Shown one piece after another: positions 48,187 through 59,958 of a stretch of 64,000 bases of DNA. The position numbers and the translations under genes are program-made. The notes under the pieces were generated by a model that was not told the DNA's origin, ran no database searches, and worked only from the letters and a program-made list of their open reading frames with translations. How positions within the stretch are numbered: position 1 is the first letter of the stretch; each line of letters begins with the position of its first letter. This stretch comes from Cordia subcordata. Lineage: Eukaryota; Streptophyta; Magnoliopsida; Boraginales; Cordiaceae. The stretch lies in contig JAPTOF010000005.1 of assembly GCA_028554755.1 (NCBI GenBank), forward strand, positions 20,434,001 to 20,498,000. Reading direction: 5' to 3'.

Positions 48187-48505
48187 GAAGGGAGATGATG
48201 TGTAAGTGGCGGGGTGATTAGGGTGGAGACACCGATAACGCGGATCGAGTCAGGTGTGGCGATCTTTCATTGAAATATTGCGGTGTTCTTTGGATTTCCA
48301 CGCCCGTTGGTCCTCTCCCTGGTCGGGCTGCCACTCACGCACATCCCTCGATTTACCTCCCGCCTGGACTCACGCACATCCCTCGATTTACCTCCCGCCT
48401 GGTTAAGGGGCCTCTGATCAGGTGGGAAAGGGGTTCTCCTTTGGTTAACCCTTTTGTCAAGAAGGGAGATGATGATTCTGACAAAAAAAAAGAAGGGAGA
48501 TGATG
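48187..48505. repeat. GC-richer block bounded by 14-18-bp direct repeats with an A tract
   Basis: GAAGGGAGATGATG occurs at 48187-48200, 48461-48474 and 48492-48505; the first two copies share 18 bases (TCAAGAAGG...). The third follows a run of nine A. The enclosed 260 bp are clearly GC-richer than the flanks and contain a perfect 35-bp tandem repeat (48333-48367 and 48368-48402). An A tract followed by a direct repeat fits target-primed retroposition of a SINE-like or transcript-derived sequence. The source was not recognised. Confidence 0.6.
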
Positions 48506-50700
48506 AGATACATGAGCTGGACGTAATAAAAAGACACAACTAATGAACCACATAAAATATTATTATAATGCTTGCTCATCCTAATGGTAAAAAAAATTAG
48601 TTTATGGAACAAAAATTTCGGATCCGGCTTTCTTAATTAACCTGAAATATTAAGATGTATTATTGCATTATAAAATTTATAATTAAATGTAATGATCTCA
48701 AATGAATTAATTAATTAATTGATTTAAAATGTTCAAATTCTATAATGATGTTAATAGTAAATTCAAATTATTATAAATGATATATAAATTTAATACAGAA
48801 TATATTTGAAATAAGGTGTTACACCAAATGTAAAGTGAGAGTCACCTCTTGAGCATGTAAGAACCATTTTTAGAATCCTGCACCTCTTGCTCATTGTGAT
48901 AATTTGGCCCTAACATTTGATGAGGATGTTTGGTTCTCAAAGGGATCGGACGCGATTGTAATGTCTCACATATATAAGTTTGAGCGGAGATATTTGAATT
49001 GTTTATAAGTGGTATTGTGGATATAATTAATAATTTGAATGGACCAATTTTAGAGGATTAATTTGAGGATTTAAGTAGGTATTAAATATAATACAATTGT
49101 AATGAAATGAGATTTTGATTGGGTGTTGAAAATAATCAAGATTCGAGGTTTAAGGTATAAAGAACGAGGATATCTTACTGCTCCACCAACAGTTGGTCCT
49201 TTCGGTGGACATGAGGCAAAGTGTGTGATCTCCCGAGACGTTTCACTGTGAGCCAAGTGTTTTTTAGGCAAAAGAACACTAGTGGCCTACTTCATCCATG
49301 TACACCCCGTGTTACAACAGTATGTGGTTTTTTGTTTTTTGGTTTTTTTTTTTTTTTCAAACAAGAAGCTTTGCAAGTTGGAAGGCAAACTATTACAAAC
49401 AGTGTGGAGGCCAACCTTGAAGTTTTGCCTGACCAAAAAGTCAAAAAACAAAAAGGAGACAAAAAAAAAAAATACTTGCAGTTTGGACGACACGAGTCAC
49501 ACGACTAACACACGTGAAAGTTCGGGAAATAATTCTAATTTTTATTTTGAAATTAATTAGTATTAAATAGAGTAATTTAAAATATTATATAATAGACTTA
49601 AAGTTTATGACCTTTTTCACACTTATATACTGCAACATTCACCTTAGTTGTAAACTCGGGTTGGAGATATATAAAAGAATTAGAAGGCATTTTGGGAGGT
49701 TATCGAGGACACAACTCGTTCAACTTGACGTGTAGATCGATTCTTAGACGTGTGTATAAAAGAAAAGAATAATAGAGCTGTACGGCAGTGAGGCATTCAT
49801 AGTATTGCTGACATCAAGCTTGTTAGATTTACACTACAAGATAATGAAAACTTGATCATTAATGCTCTCTCTTGTGGATAAAGGATAAAGTTCTGATTAA
49901 TTAAGGTTATTTAGCCCCCAGTTTTCATTATTTTGTTTGCTTGTTAATGAATAAAAGGCGCACCCAAAGGGCCCCTTCACACATAAATGTAAAGATAAAA
50001 ATTAGGGAATAAATACAAGGTTGGCTTTGTGTTTTTTATTTTTTATTTTTTATTTTGGGGGTCGAAAACGTTGGCATTGTTAGGAAATGGATCATTAGTC
50101 AAGTGATTACACATCATGGTCCCACTAGCCACCTTGTTTAATCTACAATTGTATGGGGTCCAAAAAGATAACAATGAAGCGTCAGTGACACGATTGATGG
50201 AGATTTCTTTTAAAGTTTTTTTTTTTAATAAAAATCAAGGTAATAAATATGTCTGATGGCCGGGGGAGTCACAAATTAGTCATTTTCTTGCTCATTTAGA
50301 AATAATATTTTTTCATTATTAACTAAGAATTTTAATTGATTAAAAAATATTTTTTGGTTGATGAGGGAATTTTATTGACTAAATAGAGCTTTTATTTTAT
50401 AAAAAGATTTTCATCTTTTTGAGATACTAAAATTAATAGAGCCAGGTTTTGTTAGTATAGAAAGTTTTGTACACTATTTAATTATTTATAGCATCATTCA
50501 GGAAATTAAGTGATTCCTTCGTTCTTTTAACTTGGAAAGTACCGATAAATACTATCAAGGAACAGGTGTTCTGAATCGATCAATGAAATTAATTTTATTT
50601 TCAAACCATATTGGAGTTGAAATTAAGCCCTGTTGGTAGGGAGTAATGAAGGTAAAGTTCTGTCAATAAGTACGCATCTCACGTGTTGAAACTTATAATT

Positions 50701-50834
50701 TAGGGTGAACCTGCTATCACCTCAATCAGCAATTTAAATTTGAAAAATCAAAAAATATTTTCTTATAATATAGGGTGAATCTGCTATCACCTCAACTAGC
50801 AATTTAAATTTGAAAAATCAAAAAATATTTTCTA
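50701..50834. repeat. 70-bp tandem duplication
   Basis: Two adjacent copies with period 70 differ at only a few positions. Each contains GGTGAA.CTGCTATCACCTCAA and ends AAAAAATATTTTCT. It is not coding. Confidence 0.9.
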
Positions 50835-50949
50835 GGAAAACATTTTAAGACAAAGAAACATAGTCTTAACCGGGATTGTTTTATACATGATGAGGTTTAA
50901 ATTGGACGATTCAGATTGCGAATTTAAAATTCTCACCTTTTCAAAGATA

Positions 50950-51075
50950 ATATATGTATTTGTGCGTGTGTGTGTATATGTAAATATATGTGTGGTTGTG
51001 TCTGTGTATGTATGTATGTAGGTACGTGGGCAAATATATATTTGTGTGTGCGCGCGTGTACGCGTGAGTGTGGTG
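50950..51075. repeat. TG/TA-rich simple-sequence tract
   Basis: Alternating purine-pyrimidine DNA of TGTG, TATG and CGCG units. Such sequence is unstable in length. Confidence 0.75.
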
Positions 51076-52347
51076 GTGTAAAAGAGCGTTAATGCTCTTC
51101 CATTTAGAATTTTGGGCCAAGTCCGTCGTCAAATCGCTTGAATCGCGAACTCATCTATTAAAACCACAAATCGATCATGAGAACCGATAGGAGCCAAAAA
51201 TGATATCGGGTTCGGCCCATCATTCAACTGCCTAACGGCCTAGAATGATTTACGACTCAGAAATTTGGAAAGGTGGTCAAGTATTTAATTCGAAAAGATG
51301 GCAAGAAGAATTTTTGGAAAAGAAAAAAAAAATGGACAAAAGGGATAGTCAAGTATGTAACGTTCAAAACAAAACTCATTTTCTTTATAAAATGGTTGGT
51401 AAAACTTTGGAAAAAAGAAAGGTGGTACCAAATGCGCCACGTGTTTGTGCTTGATGCTGTAGCAATTTAGGGGGAGCATAGCTACTCGCGGTGGGAATAA
51501 CTTAGTTATATATATAGATTTGTGTTGATTAGAGATACCATTAGAGTGAATTATGAGTGTTATACGTTTATGTAATATATATATTGAGACATGTCGTGAA
51601 GACATGTTGCATTAATTGAAAAGACAGGATCACTACTTTATAATATATACATTTGGATTAATTATTTTCAATATAAAGCGTGAGAACTACCCGTGTATGA
51701 GTTCAAGCCAGTTGCTATTAGGTCGAGTGTCTTACGTATTCTTGGAGAAGGTTACTGCACCTGCTCTTTACTAATTAGTGTTCAAGCTCTACTGGATATC
51801 TGATCATCTAATTTAGTCAATTAAAATTTTCTCGTAATAGAAAAAGATAACTACTGGTAATCTAATGACATTATTTCAATTTGAAGGCATGAAATTTAAG
51901 GTGCGGCTTGTGACGAATTAAAAGCTTATCAGTTATCGTGTTTGAATGCTAATTGGCAATCTTAAATGAGCAGTGACTAATTAATACGTATACACAAATT
52001 TTCTTCCGCTCTGTGTTGAATTAAGGACTTGTCAACCTTGTCATAAAGGATTAGATAGAGTCCCGTGATGGATGTGTTTTGGTAAAATGTCTCGAATTCG
52101 AATTTATAAGATTGAAAGGTATCTTTGATAATTCAATGTAATTTTGTCTAAAATGAATTGCTCGATGCCGAAAGAAATAAAAAACTGGTCAACCTTCCAT
52201 TCCGGAGTCTACTCTTACTTTCAACACTGGAATTTTCCCTTGGACATTTTCTACAAGACTTGACTTGTGATACAAAACAAGGAAGTATATCAAACATGTC
52301 TCTGAAAGAGAATAAGCATTGAAACTGTGAGATTATCAAAAAGAGAT

Positions 52348-54333
52348 ATGGAGAAAGAAAAGGTAGAAGTTGATGAAGATCATAACGATGGAGAAGTTGA
52401 TGAAAAAGTGGATCAGATATTGAAAGATGCTTCAAACATGGTGGTGGAGAGAGTGGAGCTATCAGGACATCAACTTAAGTCCTTACCAGAAGCCTCTTGG
52501 AGTAAGCTTCATGGCTTAGTTGTTCTGAATCTTTCACACAATGAACTTGAGGTTGGTATTGCAGTACCAGTTACCTTTCAGGGGACGGATTTAGAATTTT
52601 ATTTTATTTTGACGGGGCTTTTACTAGTATCGAATATCAAGGGTGGACTTAGAATTTTATTTCTATATGCTACTAATGGTAATATTATTTTTTTTTGGTG
52701 TTGTTAACATGAATTTTTTCATGCTAAAATTTTCTGTTTATCGTCTCACTTGTAAATTTAAGCACATGATGCTTTGCTTAAATTTGTTGCTTTCTTGTTT
52801 ATTGATGATGCTCAAAAGTGGAAGACTTGATTCTTGAATTGGGGGTCCTAGTAGAGAAGTCAAATCATTATAAAATTAAATTTTACCCCTTAAATAGGTG
52901 TTCCTAGCTTTAGATAGAACGAAACTGCATTTGAAAATCAACAAGACGATGTATTATAACCTGTTCGGTACTACCAATAGTAATCTAAATACATCTACTA
53001 GTCAGCCCACATGTTTAACCTTATCAACTGGCTCAAAATTACTAAGCTCGCCCCGTCACATGATAGAGTATCCAAATTATTACAGACTGAAATTGCATCT
53101 TTTTTTAAAATAATAATAGAGAGAGTGTTCATGAATACTAATTTGTTGTTTTGAAGTTCAAAATGGTATTTTGTTTGTAGCAGTTTTGTTTTGGTTATGA
53201 CAAAGAGTACTTTTTAAAGTGGACTTTAGATATGTTTTTTTTTTTTTTTTGGTTATGTTATAGGTCATTCCTGATTCAGTTGGAGGTCTGCAGAAACTGG
53301 AGGGGCTTTATTTGTCATCCAACCTTCTGCAGAGCTTACCGGACTCCATTGGCTTGCTAACAAACCTAAAGATACTCGATGTTTCGGCTAACAAACTTAC
53401 TGCCCTTCCAGAAAGCATTGCTGGTTGCAGGTAATTTTTCGATATCTTCACCTTCTGTCGGATGCACATACGTGCCAGGACAAGCTCTTTTGAATATTCT
53501 GATGTTTATCGAGTACTTTTAGGGTCTGTTCAGTACTATTAGCTGCATAGTTGATAGTTGTCTTGAGTAGTTGAATGCTGTTTGGGTAGTCAAGAAAATC
53601 AATTAACTCTGGCCTTACTGGAAAAGAAACTAGATCCGCCCTTAGTCATCGGCCGTACTTGACTTTGATCCTGATGACAATTCTGAATTTGCTTGACAGG
53701 TCTTTGATCGAGTTGGACGCGAGCTTTAACAATCTAATGTTCTTGCCCGGGAATATTGGTTATGGATTGGTGAATCTCCAGAAGTTCACCATTCACCTAA
53801 ACAAGATCCGAGCCCTTCCGAAGTCGATCTGTGAAATGAAATCTTTAAGACATTTGGACGCTCATTTCAATGAGCTTCACGGGGTGCCATATGAAATTGG
53901 AAGACTGCAGACTCTTGAAGTGCTGAACCTGAGCAGCAATTTTAACAACTTGAGGCAGCTTCCTGAAACAATTGGTGATCTTATCAACCTCAGAGATCTT
54001 GATCTTAGTAACAACCAAATCCAAGCTCTTCCAGACATGTTTTATCGGCTAGAGAATTTAATTAAGCTTGATTTGGAGCAGAATCCACTTGTAATCCCTC
54101 CTCTAGATGTTGTATCTAAAGGGGTCAGAGCTGTGAAGGAGTTCATGCTGAAGAGACGCCATGACATGTTAGCTGCTGAAGAAGAAAGAAGGGTGCTTGA
54201 AGTTAATGCGCAAGCGCAGACCGGATGGCTGACTTGGGGAGCCTCCATGTTCAGCGATCTTGTCTCTGAGGTTGCAGGATATCTAGGAAAAGGAAACGAA
54301 TCTAGGGATCCATATCTTGATCAAGAGTTGTGA
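52348..54333 (+). CDS. Plant intracellular Ras-group-related LRR protein (PIRL1/2/3/9-type), N-terminally short
   Basis: Three exons, 52348-52551, 53264-53430 and 53700-54333 (GT-AG), give 334 aa. From about residue 33 there are roughly ten LRRs of 23 residues with the L..LP.SI consensus, for example [18 protein letters not shown] and [18 protein letters not shown]. The C-terminal cap contains [24 protein letters not shown] and a final RDPYLDQEL, as in the PIRL2/PIRL9 group (from memory). There is no signal peptide or kinase, so it is an intracellular scaffold. Relatives are about 450-500 aa with a longer N-terminal region; here the frame has a stop at 52303 and starts with an acidic [14 protein letters not shown] stretch. 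Neighbouring PB1 and PHT2;1 genes support a PIRL2 identity. Confidence 0.85.
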
Positions 54334-56097
54334 CTTCATAATGCTTTAAATCTGGAACCTTAAATTGTGTTTTGTGGTTTATAAATAGGTGAAATTGGTA
54401 TATAAACACATCTATGCAGTTGTATTGGTCTTGCAGCTAGTATATGAGAGACTAAGTCTACTTCAGGTACATGTAATTTGTCCTTCCTCTGCAGCCTGCA
54501 GATAAAACATGTTTGAAATAATGTTTTCTCAATAGAGAGTGCTTATACACCTCTGGCTATGGAAGATCTGTTAAAAAACCATGGGGTTTGAGTTTACAAT
54601 TTCTGGATGATATCCGCAATGTTTTTTCTTTGGGCGTAGTAGCGAGATGTCCATGTTTGGTTTCACGGTCCAAAAGAATGACACTCACCGGAAGATATCA
54701 AAATAATCAGGTCTCTTATGCAGCAAAATGAACAAAGAGGAAATTTGGATTTCTTGCAATGTTTGTGAGGATAGGGTGTATCTTTTCATGCTTAAAACCA
54801 CTCTGGACATGAGCATATATAGGCAAATTTGTGTCTTAATACGAACAAACACATAATTGTCAAAAGCTACTCAAACGGTTAAGTTCTCCCTTAGCGTTTC
54901 GACTTGCCGGTCGACCAGTACCTCGACCTGTTGGACCAGAGAGTGAGCAGAGTGTTTTTCTAGCTTTGCCGGATAAAACCTGTAACCCTGGTCACTTTTG
55001 AAAATACTTCTTTGTAAGTTGTGGGCTACATATTTTCTATGTAAAATTGAACGAATCCTCACGTACTGTTCCTATCCCTCTTGAGGGATAGCCAGATGCA
55101 CGAAACTTTTATATTGCTCGAATTTGAAGAAGGATAGTACTCACTTTAACATTTTGTAAAAGCTAATGACCTAAGAAACAAAACTGTTTTCATCTCCCAG
55201 GTGAGGAGCAACGAGAACACAAAGAAAAAGATTCCAGGGTTGTCTAAAAGGAATGCAAGCCACACCCCACGAAATATACTACATTGGGTCTCCTTTCCTT
55301 CAAGTTTCTGTTAACACTAAAACTCCCTCCACAAGACACACATACCTTTCCATGCATAACAGGTACAGCATCCCCTATATAATCACATTTCATGCTTTTC
55401 TTTGAAAGTGGATTCTATTTCGAAGAATTTAACTTAAGGGTCGGCTCCTTTGCCACACATCTAATCTATTAGCATATTGAGAGTTAAGAAAAGGTATCAT
55501 TTCTTTCTTTATAGTCCATATCTTTATATATGACTTCTGATGTACTTTTACTGAATTGATTCTGTATATACTAATATTTATATGTCAAATCTTCATTTTT
55601 ATGGTGTTGTAATAATCTAATAACCAAGTCTGTCTTAGGACATCATAGGAGATCATTACCGGAAATATGTGTACCTTCAGCATAGTATAGGTTGTTTCGC
55701 ACTTAGGACTCGTTTGGATCGGCTTTTTTTCAGAAGTCTTTTTTTTCCCCAAAAGAGCTCTTTTGAGAAACTAAAAATTTTGGCTTTTGAAGAAAAGCTA
55801 TTTTTGAGCTTGTTCTAGATTCTCAACTTTCCTGGAAGTTAACCAAATAGTTACTATAAAAAGAGAGAGAGAAAAAAAAAAAAAAGCCAATCCAAGGAGG
55901 CCCTTTATCTTACTTGTATCTTCAAGCTAATTGATTTTCTATATCATTTATGTACAATTTGAAGGCTTGTTATTGTGTGTGTAATCTATTTTGTGAAGCT
56001 GGAGAGCAGGAAAGGTAGCCGAGGACTGGAGCGAAATCAACCAGAGGTAAAATTGAAAAATGTTATATGGTGGAGGCTGTTCAGGCTCTTGAAGCAA
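54334..56097. other. Spacer between the LRR and epimerase-like genes
   Basis: Contains the LRR gene 3' end, unassigned sequence, a small candidate MITE (55705-55904) and a TATATAA motif near 55376. A TATA-driven leader for the downstream gene would be about 700 bases and probably spliced. No additional gene is supported. Confidence 0.55.
55705..55904. mobile_element. Candidate small MITE upstream of the epimerase-like gene
   Basis: The left end AGGACTCGTTTGGATCGGC and the reverse complement of the right end AGGGCCTCCTTGGATTGGC form an imperfect inverted repeat, each followed by a T run. The element is about 200 bp. No clear target duplication was found. It lies about 200 bases upstream of the start codon at 56098. 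Confidence 0.5.
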
Positions 56098-58249
56098 ATG
56101 CCATATGGTATTGTCAATGCTCCAAATGTTATCCCTCGTGTCGTTTTATCGGAACCCGGCGGCTCCTCTGCAGAGGTCTTTCTGTTGCTCTCTGTACACT
56201 TGTTTATAACTGAATCTTTATATACCCTTTGTATTCTTGATTACAAGAAGGTTACCAATTGTTCCACGTTGAGAGAATAGGAAACAAGGAGCAACTTATA
56301 AGTAAATTATATACATATATAGGCTTTGAACGGCTAATAACTTGAGCTTTCGGATCAAGGTTGGCTTCTGGACATTTGTATAAGAGCCTGCTAGAAAACT
56401 TAACTTTGGTAAATAGTATCTGCAATGTAACTCATTACAGAAAAAAGAAGTTGAAATAGAATATTTTTTAGTCTTGAGATCAATTTCATATAGTTTATGT
56501 GCTTTTCTCCAAGCCATTACACGATGTCGTTGAGTGAAGACAGGTTCTTCTCTACGGTGGACAAGTTGTGTCCTGGAAGAACGAGCAAGGAGAAGAACTG
56601 CTCTTCACGAGCTGCAAGGTATGCAACATCGAAGCTTGGGAATTATTTTGTTGGCTTTTCATTTTCTTCAGTGGATCAATAATCTAAAATTCGAGTTCGC
56701 TATGGAGCTATTGATTTGCTGAAACAAGACCATTCTTACACTATCCAATAAGCCAAATAAGTTCTGCAGTCTTTTTGCTTCAGTAAAGCACACAATTGTA
56801 GCTTTGATCAGTATTAGGATTAGCTTTTCCAGATGATGTTTCAATGTTATGCCCTCCTTGTTTCAATTACATAGGCAATTGGCAAGTTTCCCACAAGGAT
56901 CACTGGTGGAATCTCTCTTTGCTCTCCATTGGTATGTTCCAGTACTAGTATCATAAGTTTTGTTCCTCATACAGTTTCCAGAAATTATTGTTGACAATAT
57001 CTTTGCAGCTTGGGGATTCATGGCCACACGAGCAGCCTGGTTCTGCAAGATGTACGCTGTGGTCATTAGATGATAACCCTTCAAATCTGGCTCCCATCAG
57101 CAATCAATCATTTGTCAATCTTATTCTAAAGACAACCGCGAATGGTCAAAAACTGTGGCCATATAGGTGCGTTTGATCCATAAGGAAATCAGAAATGAGG
57201 AAAGGATAATGAACTTCTCTGGAGATGGTTTTTGAATAATTGCTTGATTGTGTTTTGCAGCTTTGAATTGCGGGTTCAGATATCCCTGAGTCGAGGAAAG
57301 CTGACATTTGCTATTTCTGTGAGAAATACTGACAATAAATCAATCTCGTTTAAGTTCGCTGTCTGCAACTACTTATCAATTTCTGACATCAGGTTCGCTG
57401 AGTGGATTCAATAATGATCGCGCATGCTGTTTACACAATACTAATATGTAGCATGCTGGCAAAATTTCGGATATCTTACAATCTCACCACCTCTATTATT
57501 TCCAGTCATAGTATCTCAAGTTTACTTCTTCGGCTCTCAACATTTGACGTAAGATTCTTGATTAATGACTCCTAGTTTGATTGACAGTGAAGTCCGTGTT
57601 GAGGGCTTAGAAACGCTTGATTATTTGGATAACTTGCTGCAAAGAGAGAGGTTCACTGAGCAAGCAGATGCGATAACATTTGATAATGAGGTCCCTTTCT
57701 CTCTACCTAACTTGTTTCCAGTATAATCCAGCTTGTGCTAATCCTGAGAATTCGTTTTCTGAACCTGTGCATTTGCCAAAAAAATTAACTTCTGATTCAA
57801 GAAACTCTCTTAATATCAACAACTTTCTTTGGCAGGTTCATCGGATATATTTGAGCACCCCACCAGATATTGCTATCATTGATCATCAGAAGAAAAGAAC
57901 CATTGTGCTGCACAAGGAAGGTTTTCCAGATGCTGGTCTGTGCCGTTATGCCTCTGAACTTTCCATTCAGTTTTGCTTTTCATTAATCAATGCTTCCAAC
58001 ACTAAACTCTCAAACTATCTTGTGCCCTCAGCACTATGGAATCCATGGGAGAAAACATCGAAAGCACTCCCTGCTTTCGGAGACAAGGCCTACGAGGTCA
58101 TGCTGGCAGTGGATTCAACAGTCTTCGATAAGCCAATTGTTCTCAAGCCTTTTCAAGAGTGGAAAGCCAGCCAAAAGCTCTCCCTTGTCTCCTCAAGCTA
58201 TTGTAGCGGACAGCTTGATCCTGGAAAATTTCTGCCTAGTTTGTGTTGA
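56098..58249 (+). CDS. Glucose-6-phosphate 1-epimerase-like protein lacking catalytic histidines
   Basis: Eight exons with GT-AG borders, 56098-56175, 56544-56618, 56875-56931, 57009-57166, 57261-57392, 57588-57690, 57836-57935, 58032-58249, join to exactly 921 nt (306 aa), the usual family length. It begins MPYGIVNAPNVIPRVVLSEP with GSSAEVLLYGGQVVSWKNE, as in plant epimerases, and keeps EVRVEGLETLDYLDNL, RFTEQADAITF, the DRIYLSTP-like segment, WNPWEK and SSYCSGQLDP. Family enzymes interconvert the glucose 6-phosphate anomers. Expected active-site motifs are altered: HGFAR is PGSAR (80-84), HTYF is CNYL (158-161), and the VE of the base motif is VD (262). RGGIPICFPQ has become TGGISLCSPL. The frame is open, so a pseudoenzyme or a recently decaying gene is inferred. 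Confidence 0.82.
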
Positions 58250-59756
58250 GTAAAAGTTAAAATAGATGTGGCTTCATGTATAGGTATAACGGTATTTCCA
58301 TTTTAGAGGCCACATCCTTCCAACTGTATATACTCAAATAATCTAATGGTATTGCAGAAGAACTATCATACACATTATGTGATCTGTTCATTGGCTATCT
58401 CATCTAAAAGTTCATTAGAATATCCGGGAGAGGCTAATTCTATTGATTATTATATATTTCTAGAAGTTTTAAGTTAAGTCAGGATTTACATTGGCTAGCA
58501 ATAATGCTTATATAGGTTTCGGTTCTGCTTTCTGCATACGCTTTTCTTGATTGGGATGAACAAAATTATTTTCCAAGTAGAGGAAATGTCAATATGGGAT
58601 GGACCAAGTTTGGAATTGTATCCATTAGCTGATCCATGGTCCAAGTCTCACCAGAGCTTGTTTGGGAAACAAAAAAGCCCATTAAGTATCATTAATAAAG
58701 CTCCCTGAATTTAGTTAAGGAATAGTTACCTAAATCTAGTTTAAAAAAATTTAAACTCTTTATTGAGGCTGCCTAATTTGCTTAATCTTAAACCTAGTTA
58801 AATAGAGGTATTAAATCCATGTTCTTGGTTGGAGTTGAAAATTAGTCCAATCTTACATATGTTTGACAGTTTGAGCCCACAAGGGAATTACATTAAATAT
58901 GGAATTGAGATTCATTCTTATTTTATTATGTTTCGTAATTTCAAAACCTATGATTATAGGTGTACTAACATGAGTTGAATTCTACATGTATATGAAGGAT
59001 ATAAACTAATCAGGCCTCGGTAAAAAAAAAAAAAAAAAAAAAACCTTGGCCTAGCTAGGTGCAAGATATTATTAGGTTGCTGTCACGTCTTGCAATATAA
59101 TGGGGGCTAATCTGCTGCTTGAAATGATGTCCACGAGAATGTCTGCCATTATGCAAGTAGGGACAACCCTTGGGGTTAATTTAACAATAAAACGTCTAAG
59201 CGATAAGTTAAAAATTTCTATATGCATGCCTCGACTAAGCATTCATTAAAAATTTAATTTCTTTAAAATTATCTTAATAATTATTATATTCGATTAACTT
59301 AGATTACGTGTCTTATAATAGAATTTTATATTTCGAGATTTTTCAAACCTTAACGTGAATAAATTGTCTTAAATTATGGGGCTTCTGTTGATGACTATTT
59401 GTTTTTTGAAGGGTGGTTGAGGTGTGACGTCAACGGATTAGATTATTATACCCATGAGGGAGAAAGAGAGAGATAGAGAGGGGTCTCTATTTTATTGTAA
59501 TTACTTAATTATTATTGCATGGCTATCTTGATTTTATTTAATTAGTATAGTGCATGCCTATCACCTCTCTTCTTATTCTTGAATCACTCCCGAATCCATA
59601 TCCATTTCTCTATTTCTTGCACTATTAGAATTTTCCCAATTCGAGACGGAAAGTTCTAAACAAAAAAGCGCCGCTTATAGTTCCTAAAAATCTTTCTCAG
59701 GTATGTATTGAATCAAACAATTCTCATAAGGGATGATAATTTCGATTTTCTATTCC
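58250..59756. other. Spacer between the epimerase-like and serine-rich-protein-like genes
   Basis: AT-rich DNA with the 3' end of the upstream gene, a poly-A tract at 59022-59043 and no supported coding sequence. No element ends were recognised. Confidence 0.6.
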
Positions 59757-59763
59757 TATAAAT
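59757..59763 (+). promoter_or_regulatory. TATA box of the small serine-rich-like gene
   Basis: TATAAAT lies about 200 bases before the ATG at 59959. A transcript starting about 30 bases downstream would contain upstream ATGs at 59794, 59869 or so, and 59912. A later start site is possible. Confidence 0.45.
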
Positions 59764-59911
59764 TTATTCCTTGTTAGCTATTTTCTTTTCTTCATGTCTT
59801 GCTTAAAATTTAGGCGCGCATATTTTGTAAAAAATACAACACCAACTTATTCCTTAATGATTTTGTCATGATAGTCGGTAGAGACTGCAATCCTTACTTA
59901 TTCAAAGCGTG

Positions 59912-59956
59912 ATGTATAATCGAACTAGTTTAACTCGTACCACTTGGTGTGTCTAG
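59912..59956 (+). promoter_or_regulatory. Candidate upstream ORF (14 codons) of the serine-rich-like gene
   Basis: ATG at 59912 opens a 14-residue frame (MYNRTSLTRTTWCV) whose TAG at 59954-59956 is only two bases before the main ATG at 59959. Such close spacing could allow reinitiation or limit translation. Its presence in the mRNA depends on the transcription start, which is not known. Confidence 0.35.
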
Positions 59957-59958
59957 TG

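Larger units (their letters stand above)
46175..52347. other. Gene-free spacer between PB1 and LRR genes
   Basis: About 6 kb holding the PB1 3' end, an AT microsatellite (46224-46250), T-rich low-complexity DNA, a duplicated retroposition-like block (48187-48505), a 70-bp tandem duplication (50701-50834) and TG/TA-rich simple sequence (50950-51075). Open frames are short and lack family features. Confidence 0.65.

Noticed and set aside
48267..48553. Overlapping ORFs in the GC-richer block
   Set aside because: Present on both strands because of higher GC and a 35-bp tandem repeat; no protein family recognised.
54871..55062. Minus-strand 63-codon ORF
   Set aside because: Contains a repetitive VEVLVDRQVETLR stretch but has no supporting exon, promoter or homologue that I recognise.
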